Shown: positions 1 to 4,685 of the stretch, in pieces
Position numbering within the stretch: position 1 is the stretch's first letter
Layout: each line of letters opens with the position of its first letter
Assembly: GCA_964449455.1 (NCBI GenBank)
Contig: CAYUYV010000215.1
Span: forward strand, 1 to 5,693
Direction: 5' to 3'
Length of the DNA stretch: 5,693 bases
Source: CAYUYV01 sp964449455
GTDB taxonomy: Bacteria > Pseudomonadota > Alphaproteobacteria > JAJFIK01
Notes under the pieces: model-generated
Seen by the model: the letters and a program-made list of their open reading frames with translations, nothing else
The model's database searches: none
Told to the model about the DNA's origin: nothing
Translations under genes and position numbers: made by a program

Positions 1-50
1 CCGCAGACGGACGTGCCGGGACGTCTCATGCGGACTTCTGATCCACGACA

Positions 51-800
51 CTAGGGCCGCAAGAGCGACATCCCGAGGGGCGGCAGATTGACCGGGGCAG
101 GGCGTGCGCTTTGGTCCGTTTCCGTCAGGGGCCGGAATGATCGGGGTCCGTGGTCGCAAAGGTCACGGGCCGCTGTAAAGTCAAGGCTGGTCAGGGGGAG
201 ATGGAGATCTGCCGTATCCACCCCCCGGCCACCAAGCTGGGTGCTGGCGGGGAAGGCTGTCGCCACCGTCAACGGGCGGGCAAGATCCTTGGCCCGGTCC
301 CGGAGTTCCGCGACCGCTTCCTGAAAATCCTGATCGCCGCTGGCAATCACGACGATCTCAACGGGCGTGGTCTCAAAGACCCGCACCAGGTCAAAGCCCA
401 TGCGCAGATCGATGCCCCGTTCGCGGTTCGCTCCGGTCAAAGGACGGGTGCAGACGGTCACGCCGGCCCGGGTCCAGCGTTCTGACCGCTGCGCCCAGTC
501 TTGCGCTGTCTCGCCGCCGATCACGCGGCCTTGGGGCGGCACGCCGATATAAAAATGGGTTGCACCAAGGCTCCAACCCATGCGCTGGCAGAGCCGCTTG
601 GCCAGAAGACCGGGATGAAAATGGGTCTGTGCGGGCGTGCCGAAAACCCGAGCCGTGGCCCGGCCGATATTCCGCCCGTCGAAAAACACCGCAGCGCGCG
701 GCTGTACGGGATCTTCGCCCCGAAAAGGCGACTCAGCGTGATCGCCGAGACGGATCTGGACCGCCCGGGGCCCCGTCATGTCCAGAACCTCGTCCATCAT
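51..800 (-). CDS. NYN-domain (PIN-like) putative ribonuclease
   Basis: Product of 249 residues with a NYN (LabA/DUF88-like) domain, a PIN-fold family of metal-dependent RNases. Seen in the sequence, numbered from the ATG at 800: the first beta strand ends in FFDGRN with acidic D41; GIDLRMGFD supplies D131 and D137; ASGDQDF supplies D156 and D158. These are the family's usual acidic metal-binding positions, so the active site looks intact. The domain spans about residues 36-185. The last 60 residues are low in recognisable features and proline/arginine-rich. I chose the ATG at 800 because GGAG lies 7 bases upstream. An in-frame ATG at 911 would add 37 residues rich in Arg/Ser/Ala, with no ribosome binding site and no domain content. 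It is the last gene of the minus-strand series but 235 bases from the SDR gene, so it may be transcribed separately. The substrate is unknown; RNA cleavage is inferred from the family. Confidence 0.85.
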   Translation of the reverse strand: MMDEVLDMTGPRAVQIRLGDHAESPFRGEDPVQPRAAVFFDGRNIGRATARVFGTPAQTHFHPGLLAKRLCQRMGWSLGATHFYIGVPPQGRVIGGETAQDWAQRSERWTRAGVTVCTRPLTGANRERGIDLRMGFDLVRVFETTPVEIVVIASGDQDFQEAVAELRDRAKDLARPLTVATAFPASTQLGGRGVDTADLHLPLTSLDFTAARDLCDHGPRSFRPLTETDQSARPAPVNLPPLGMSLLRP

Positions 801-807
801 CACCCTT

Positions 808-811
808 CTCC
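808..811 (-). promoter_or_regulatory. Ribosome binding site deciding the NYN gene start
   Basis: On the minus strand GGAG, followed by AAGGG, sits 7 bases before the ATGATG at 800-795. The alternative upstream ATG at 911 has no purine-rich element at a useful distance, so this site favours the 249-residue product. The second ATG at 797 is also possible and would remove one residue. Confidence 0.6.
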
Positions 812-943
812 GGGGTTTGTCCGTGGGATCTGCCCCGGACGCTCGCACCGAAGCGCAAGCGGACTGGCTTCGCCCGCCTCGCGCCGTCAACCTTTCCATT
901 TCGTAAACCATAGACCAATGGGGATGCCGATGCCGCGATATCC

Positions 944-962
944 GAACCAGTTTTCCTGGTTC
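944..962. repeat. Perfect 7-bp inverted repeat between NYN and SDR genes
   Basis: GAACCAG and CTGGTTC are separated by five bases (TTTTC on the plus strand). The stem lies in the noncoding stretch downstream of the SDR stop and upstream of the NYN gene. Neither strand has a convincing T-run after the stem, so it is not a clear intrinsic terminator. A dyad of this size could also be an operator for the NYN gene. A second dyad, AGCGCCT at 966-972 with AGGCGCT at 995-1001, lies next to it with a 22-base loop. The roles of both are unproven. Confidence 0.4.
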
Positions 963-1035
963 TTAAGCGCCTGTACCTTTTCAGCACCCACAAAAGGCGC
1001 TGAAGAACACAATCTGAGCGCGTGGAATGCTGGCC

Positions 1036-1839
1036 TTAGCGAGCGACGAGGGGCGCCATATTGAGATGGGTGCCCGCATCGGTCAGCAGGGTTTCCCCCG
1101 TGATCCAGTCGGAGCCCTCAAGCGCGAAGAAGAGGATCGCATCAGCAACGCTCTCGGGCGTGCCGGCTTGGCGCAGGGGCGTGCGCTTGATGACCGTGTC
1201 CACCATGGCCTGGTAGCCGTCATCGTCCATGCGGTCCTTGAACCACCGTGTACCGACAAAACCGGGGCAGACCGCATTGATGCGGATCTCCGGCGCAAGC
1301 GCCCGGGCAAGGGACAGGGTCATGGTGTTGAGGGCCCCTTTCGAGGCCGCATAGGCAACGGATGAGCCGATGCCGGTCACGCCCGCGATCGATGAGACAT
1401 TGACCACGGAGCCGCGCCCCTGGGCCTTCATGGCCGGGGCCACGGCGCGGATCATCTGGAACGGGGCGACCACATTGATGGTGTTGATCCACTGGAAATC
1501 ATCCGCGCTCAGACCATCAAGATCGGCATGATCGACAAATCGGGTGCCGCCGGCATTGTTGACCAGGATGTCGATGCGGCCCCAGGCCTCCATGGCTGCC
1601 GCAGCCATGCGCCGGCAGGCGTCATCATCCGTGACATCCGCCCTGACAAGCAGTGCCTCAACCCCATGGGCCCGGCATTGCGCAGCGACCTCCTCGGCGG
1701 CATCGGCGCTTTTGGAATAGTTCACCACCACGCGCACGCCGCGGGCCGCCAACCGTTCCGCCGTCGCGGCGCCGATGCCGGCGGCGGATCCCGTCACAAT
1801 GGCTGTCTTGCCTTCCGCCCGGTCATCCGTACCCGTCAT
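1036..1839 (-). CDS. FabG-like short-chain dehydrogenase/reductase
   Basis: A 267-residue classical SDR, the usual length for the family, likely cytoplasmic and NAD(P)(H)-dependent. Visible motifs in order: TGSAAGIG cofactor-binding loop (16-23); D68 in the adenine-contact position; NNAG (94-97); structural N122; catalytic S150, Y163 and K167 with the standard 13-residue Ser-Tyr spacing and YxxxK; PGFVGT after the active site (192-197); and a C-terminal TDAG in place of the more common VDGG. NYSKS after the second beta strand, with no acidic residue there, suggests NADPH rather than NADH. The start is firm: GGGAGG lies 5 bases before the ATG. Only 33 bases separate it from the upstream L,D-transpeptidase gene, so co-transcription is likely. 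The overall pattern resembles 3-oxoacyl-ACP reductases, but many SDRs with other carbonyl or alcohol substrates look the same. The substrate cannot be read from the sequence. Confidence 0.93.
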   Translation of the reverse strand: MTGTDDRAEGKTAIVTGSAAGIGAATAERLAARGVRVVVNYSKSADAAEEVAAQCRAHGVEALLVRADVTDDDACRRMAAAAMEAWGRIDILVNNAGGTRFVDHADLDGLSADDFQWINTINVVAPFQMIRAVAPAMKAQGRGSVVNVSSIAGVTGIGSSVAYAASKGALNTMTLSLARALAPEIRINAVCPGFVGTRWFKDRMDDDGYQAMVDTVIKRTPLRQAGTPESVADAILFFALEGSDWITGETLLTDAGTHLNMAPLVAR

Positions 1840-1872
1840 GCTGTCCTCCCGGTTTTTCTTCTTGAAACGCGC

Positions 1873-2823
1873 TTATTGAACCGTGGGCAGAGGGCATTGG
1901 GGGGCGCCGCAGGGCGTGCTGTGGGCCGTGCTGATCCCGCGACCCAGCTTCGATGTCGGAGCAGCGGCCGGCGAGGGATCGGGGCGGCCGGGCAGGGCGC
2001 GCGTCCGGCTGGCCGCGATTACCTGTTCCGCCGTAGGCTGACGACGGGCAAACCGGTACAGGCCGTTCTCGACCCAGACGGCCGGCGGAACGCGGGTCTC
2101 CTCGAACATATCATGGCCCTGCTTCAGGTTCTGCCAGAAGCCGTGATAGGCCGCGCCCCGCGTCGCCCAGATGTTCACATCGGTCATTTTGAACGGGAAA
2201 ATATGCACCGGCACCCCGTCCTGGCCGCCCTTCAAGGCTCCTGCTGCCAGACTGTAGATCTCTTCCATCCGCGCATCGGTCATGGCGAAACAGCCTTGGG
2301 ACACGCAGGAGCCGTGAACCATGAGCAGGTTGCCCGTGCGGCCATGGGCCCGGTCATAGGCATTGGGAAAGCCGAGATTGAAGGACAGGTGAAACTTGCT
2401 GTTCGGATTAAGCTGATTGGAGCGGACCGTGTAAAAGCCCTCCGGAGACTGATGATCCCCTTCCCGCAGTTTGGGGCCCATGCCGCCGGAATACTCACAA
2501 ATGCCATAGGTCCGGAACAGGGAGTACCGCCCGTCATCATCTTCCACCCAGACCTCAAGCTGCCGGGTCAGTTTGAAGATGCGCACGAACAAGGGCGCGC
2601 CATAGCGCAGGCCTTTGGCCGCGAGGTCCCGTTCCAGGGTCGGGCGCACCCGGGCAAAGGCTTCCTCCGCCCGCAGACTGGTCGGGATCGGGGTATAGCG
2701 GCCGAAACCCGCCCGGTTGTCGCGCCGCCAGTCGGCAGCGGACGGCCCGCTCCAGGCCAGAACGGCCACGAAGGCGGCCAAGACAAATCCCACACCACAC
2801 ACAACGCGTCGGCTGAACCGCAT
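1873..2823 (-). CDS. YafK/DpaA-family L,D-transpeptidase, exported
   Basis: A 316-residue envelope protein with a YkuD catalytic domain of the YafK type, numbered from the ATG at 2823. The N-terminus reads as an export signal: RFSRR, then a hydrophobic stretch to about residue 24, then GPSAAD as a possible cleavage region. The catalytic core is about residues 75-215. MVHGSCVSQGC holds H170, S175, G177 and nucleophile C178. EGDHQSPEGFY, LNPNSKFHLSF and AYDRAHGRTG are typical of YafK relatives. Family members form or cut bonds at meso-diaminopimelate of peptidoglycan; E. coli DpaA (YafK) releases Braun lipoprotein from the wall. The last 40 residues are Pro/Ala/Ser-rich and probably disordered. 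A GTG at 2883, with AAGG six bases before it, would add 20 residues ahead of the signal. I prefer the ATG because it puts the signal peptide at the N-terminus, but its GGGGAG is 11 bases away, so the start is not settled. Confidence 0.9.
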   Translation of the reverse strand: MRFSRRVVCGVGFVLAAFVAVLAWSGPSAADWRRDNRAGFGRYTPIPTSLRAEEAFARVRPTLERDLAAKGLRYGAPLFVRIFKLTRQLEVWVEDDDGRYSLFRTYGICEYSGGMGPKLREGDHQSPEGFYTVRSNQLNPNSKFHLSFNLGFPNAYDRAHGRTGNLLMVHGSCVSQGCFAMTDARMEEIYSLAAGALKGGQDGVPVHIFPFKMTDVNIWATRGAAYHGFWQNLKQGHDMFEETRVPPAVWVENGLYRFARRQPTAEQVIAASRTRALPGRPDPSPAAAPTSKLGRGISTAHSTPCGAPQCPLPTVQ

Positions 2824-2891
2824 CGGCCCGCTCGCTCCCCTGACTGGTCCTCCGGCCCCCAACGCCCGGAAGATCCGATACACACACCACC

Positions 2892-2897
2892 TTTATA
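2892..2897 (-). promoter_or_regulatory. Possible -10 element before the L,D-transpeptidase
   Basis: The 55-base gap after the crotonase stop is much less GC-rich than its surroundings and contains TATAAA on the minus strand. No good -35 sits at the right distance; the nearest TTC-type hexamers are 19-20 bases away. If used, transcription would begin close to the GTG at 2883, which would favour translation from the ATG at 2823. This is weak evidence. Confidence 0.2.
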
Positions 2898-2938
2898 CGC
2901 CCGATCAATGACTGCTGATGAAAGATTTACGGACAGAT

Positions 2939-3724
2939 TTATTCGCCCTTGAAGGCCGGTGTCCGTTTCTCCATGAACGCGCGGCGCCCTTCTGCGTAAT
3001 CCTCGCTGGCGAAGCAATGGGCAACCATTTCTTCGATCAGGCCGATCCGCGCCTTGCTCGACACGGCCACGGCCTCGGCCACTGCCCGTTTGGCGGTGCG
3101 CTGGGTAAGGGGCGCATTGGCGCTGACCCGGTCGCAGAAATCATGGACTGCGGGGCTGAGCTGGCCCCGGTCATAGACCCGATTGATGAGCCCGATCCGC
3201 TCCGCCTCATGGGCGTTATAGACCCGTGCCGTGTAGAGGATCTCCCGCGCATGGGCCGCGCCGACGGCCACAACGAGATCCCGCGTCGGCGCAAAACCGT
3301 AGCCCACACCGAGCTTGGCCGCCGGAATGGCAAATCGCGCATCATTTCGCGCATAGCGCAGGTCACAGGCGAGGGCGATGCCAAGGCCGCCGCCCATGCA
3401 AATGCCGCGAATGGAGGCGAGAGTCGGGTGGATGCATTCGCGAATGCTGGTATAGGCCTTTTCCGTGGCCTCCTCGTAGAGCGCCGTGCCTTCAGGTGTT
3501 GCGCGCACCGTATCGAATTCGGAAATGTCTGCGCCGGAGACGAAGGCTCGGTCCCCTGCGCCTTTCAGCACCACGGCGCGCACCGCCGGATGAGCCTCCA
3601 GCTCCTCGATCAATTCCGGGATCGCCTGCCACATGGAAAGGGACAAGGCATTGTGCCGGCTTTCATTGTCGAAAATCAGCCAGCCGATGGCCCCCTGGAT
3701 CTCGGTGCGCACAAGTCCCGACAT
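2939..3724 (-). CDS. Enoyl-CoA hydratase/isomerase (crotonase) superfamily protein
   Basis: A 261-residue protein of the crotonase fold, the usual length. Oxyanion-hole elements are present: GADI at 64-67 and the GGG run at 111-113. The text around HPTLASIRG, ALACDLRYA and ARVYNAHEAERIGLINRV follows the family closely. Both glutamates used by classic hydratases (rat E144 and E164) are missing: by motif alignment the positions are G115 and A135. CoA-thioester binding is therefore well supported, but 2-enoyl-CoA hydration is not. Isomerase, hydrolase, decarboxylase-like or other crotonase chemistry is possible. The ATG at 3724 has GGGAG 9 bases upstream, and the family's N-terminus begins there. 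An in-frame extension to 3934 would read through the 17-bp tandem repeats, whose length is not a multiple of three, so it is rejected. Probably first gene of a unit with the L,D-transpeptidase and SDR genes. Confidence 0.92.
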   Translation of the reverse strand: MSGLVRTEIQGAIGWLIFDNESRHNALSLSMWQAIPELIEELEAHPAVRAVVLKGAGDRAFVSGADISEFDTVRATPEGTALYEEATEKAYTSIRECIHPTLASIRGICMGGGLGIALACDLRYARNDARFAIPAAKLGVGYGFAPTRDLVVAVGAAHAREILYTARVYNAHEAERIGLINRVYDRGQLSPAVHDFCDRVSANAPLTQRTAKRAVAEAVAVSSKARIGLIEEMVAHCFASEDYAEGRRAFMEKRTPAFKGE

Positions 3725-3740
3725 GATTCCCAGCTCCCTC

Positions 3741-3808
3741 CCCCAATCCAACTCTGGCCCCAATCCAACTCTGGCCCCAATCCAACCCGGGCTGCAGTCC
3801 AACCCTGG
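3741..3808. repeat. 17-bp tandem repeat, four units
   Basis: Four head-to-tail 17-base units at 3741-3757, 3758-3774, 3775-3791 and 3792-3808. The first two are identical (CCCCAATCCAACTCTGG on the plus strand). The third differs at two positions and the fourth at four, so the array decays away from the crotonase gene. It ends at the crotonase ribosome binding site, whose purine run shares its first base. On the crotonase mRNA strand each unit carries GTTGGAYTG. The unit length is not a multiple of three, which argues against coding. It may affect the 5' leader of the crotonase transcript or bind a regulator; no function is shown. Confidence 0.9.
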
Positions 3809-3849
3809 ACGCTCGGCCCATCGGGCGCTACCTCCAGACACATCCCGAT

Positions 3850-3878
3850 ACGCTAGCCCAGTTGGCGTCCGGGTCCAA
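3850..3878 (-). promoter_or_regulatory. Weak candidate promoter for the crotonase gene
   Basis: On the minus strand TTGGAC (3873-3878) and TAGCGT (3850-3855) are separated by 17 bases. Each hexamer matches the sigma70 consensus at about three positions, so this may be chance. If real, the transcript would carry a leader of about 120 bases containing all four 17-bp repeat units. Confidence 0.2.
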
Positions 3879-3891
3879 ACCGTCATTGACC

Positions 3892-3895
3892 GAGG
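3892..3895 (+). promoter_or_regulatory. Ribosome binding site deciding the queF start
   Basis: GAGG lies 8 bases before a GTG at 3904 that is in frame with the HLGRA reading of the 15-bp repeats, and so with the QueF domain after the gap. Other in-frame starts (TTG at 3862 and 3886) have no comparable element. Confidence 0.45.
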
Positions 3896-3903
3896 CGAAT
3901 ACC

Positions 3904-4546
3904 GTGACCGAGCCATCCGTTCCAGGCGAGCCACCCCGTGCCGATGACCCTAAAGGCCCAAGCCTTACCCATTTGGGTCGGGCCCATTTGGGTCNNNNNN
4001 NNNNNNNNNNNNNNNNNNNNNNNNNNNNNNNNNNNNNNNNNNNNNNNNNNNNNNNNNNNNNNNNNNNNNNNNNNNNNNNNNNNNNNNNNNNNNNCCCATT
4101 TGGGTCGGGCCCATTTGGGTCAGGCAAGCGCGCTTCCCCACAGCCCGGAGGCGGCGGTTCTCGATCCCGTGCCGAACCCCCATCCCGATGTCGCCTATAT
4201 GGCCCGCTTTGTGTGCCCGGAATTCACCTCGCTCTGCCCCGTAACCGGCCAGCCGGATTTTGCCCATCTGGTGATCGATTATGTTCCGGGTCCGTGCCTT
4301 GTCGAAAGCAAAAGCCTGAAGCTCTATCTCGGCGCTTTCCGCAACCACGCGGCCTTTCACGAGGCCTGCACGATCGACATCGCCAAGCGTCTGGTCGCAA
4401 CCATCGCACCGCAATGGCTGCGCATCGCCGGCTATTGGTATCCCCGCGGCGGCATCCCCATCGATGTCTTTTATCAGACCGCTGAGCCCCCGGCCGGCGT
4501 CTGGATCCCGGACCCGGACGTCGCCCCCTATCGCGGTCGCGGCTGA
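3904..4546 (+). CDS. queF: QueF, NADPH-dependent preQ0 reductase, interrupted by assembly gap
   Basis: Reduces the nitrile of 7-cyano-7-deazaguanine (preQ0) to the aminomethyl of preQ1, the last free-base step before insertion into tRNA in queuosine biosynthesis; cytoplasmic. The post-gap part, 149 residues from His at 4097, is essentially a complete short (single-module) QueF. It has nucleophile C47 in CPVTGQPD, D54, the ESKSLK motif starting at E70, and H88-E89. All spacings equal those of B. subtilis QueF (C55, D62, E78, H96, E97). Before the gap, the GTG at 3904 opens 30 residues, TEPSVPGEPPRADDPKGPSL then THLGRAHLG, in the same repeat phase as the post-gap HLGRAHLGQAS. The protein is therefore continuous if the hidden sequence is a whole number of 15-base units. 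The placeholder of 100 N shifts the frame by one, so a translation straight through the file is wrong. Joining the identical flanks would give about 171 residues. Domain identity is firm; the start is moderate. Confidence 0.9.
3968..4121. repeat. 15-bp tandem repeat array containing the assembly gap
   Basis: The unit is CCCATTTGGGTCGGG. One full unit plus 12 bases precedes the gap (3968-3994), and an identical 27-base stretch follows it (4095-4121), after which the sequence departs into unique QueF code. The unit is a multiple of three and encodes HLGRA in the QueF frame. It contains the dyad CCCA-TT-TGGG and G-runs spaced 2 and 7 bases apart. The true copy number is unknown. The array is the likely cause of the gap, because both contig ends stop inside the same repeat. 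Confidence 0.92.
3995..4094. other. Assembly gap of exactly 100 N
   Basis: One hundred consecutive N, the conventional placeholder for a scaffold gap of unknown size. It lies inside the 15-bp array and inside queF. Nothing can be said about the hidden bases except that identical repeat text borders both sides. Confidence 0.98.
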
Positions 4547-4622
4547 CACGGCGGGCGGGGCTCACCAAGGGTCCCAGCGGGGGCCACATATTGATGCTGA
4601 CCCCAAAAGGTCCCGCCCCGTG
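4547..4622 (+). repeat. GC-rich inverted repeat directly after the queF stop
   Basis: CACGG plus GGCGGG (4547-4559, with a two-base bulge) can pair with CCCGCC plus CCGTG (4612-4622), giving 11 base pairs around a loop of about 50 bases. Inside the loop GGGTC (4569-4573) can pair with GACCC (4599-4603). It might stabilise or end the queF transcript, but there is no T-run and the loop is long. In such GC-rich DNA it may be chance. Confidence 0.25.
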
Positions 4623-4630
4623 ATCGACCC

Positions 4631-4659
4631 TTGCCGGGTGTGGCCGGCATTTCTACACT
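4631..4659 (+). promoter_or_regulatory. Sigma70-like promoter for the TIR gene
   Basis: TTGCCG (4631-4636) and TACACT (4654-4659) are separated by exactly 17 bases. Each hexamer matches the housekeeping consensus at four of six positions. Transcription would start near 4666, leaving a short leader of about 20 bases before the ATG at 4686. This suggests the TIR gene is expressed independently of queF. Confidence 0.45.
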
Positions 4660-4685
4660 CGCGCCGAAAAGCGGACGGGGCAGAT

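Noticed and set aside
1..33. Imperfect hairpin (CCGCA/TGCGG outer and GACGT/ACGTC inner arms) just past the NYN stop, as a terminator
   Set aside because: The stems are short with internal mismatches, and the window ends before any T-run could be seen on the minus strand. Nothing else is seen in bases 1-50.
1528..2952. A 474-codon open frame on the plus strand, antisense to the SDR and L,D-transpeptidase genes
   Set aside because: Its translation shows no family motif, whereas both minus-strand frames carry complete catalytic signatures with ribosome binding sites. Long antisense frames are common in GC-rich DNA.
2918..3856. A 312-codon plus-strand frame across the crotonase gene and the 17-bp repeats
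   Set aside because: It is antisense to a clear crotonase and runs through non-triplet tandem repeats; no recognisable domain.
3725..3934. N-terminal extension of the crotonase by 70 residues
   Set aside because: It would translate 17-base repeats whose phase changes every unit; the family N-terminus and a GGGAG site fit the ATG at 3724.
3968..4121. CRISPR array
   Set aside because: The units are directly adjacent with no spacers and are only 15 bases long.
3828..4549. Minus-strand frames through the 15-bp array encoding a DPNGP-type pentapeptide repeat
   Set aside because: They exist only because the unit is a multiple of three and the N are read as codons; they are antisense to QueF and lack any domain.
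4547..4685. Functional link between queF and the TIR gene, for example a 7-deazaguanine DNA modification or defence island
   Set aside because: QueF makes preQ1 for tRNA, while known DNA deazaguanine systems use preQ0 and dpd genes, none of which is in view. The TIR gene seems to have its own promoter, so adjacency alone is not evidence.
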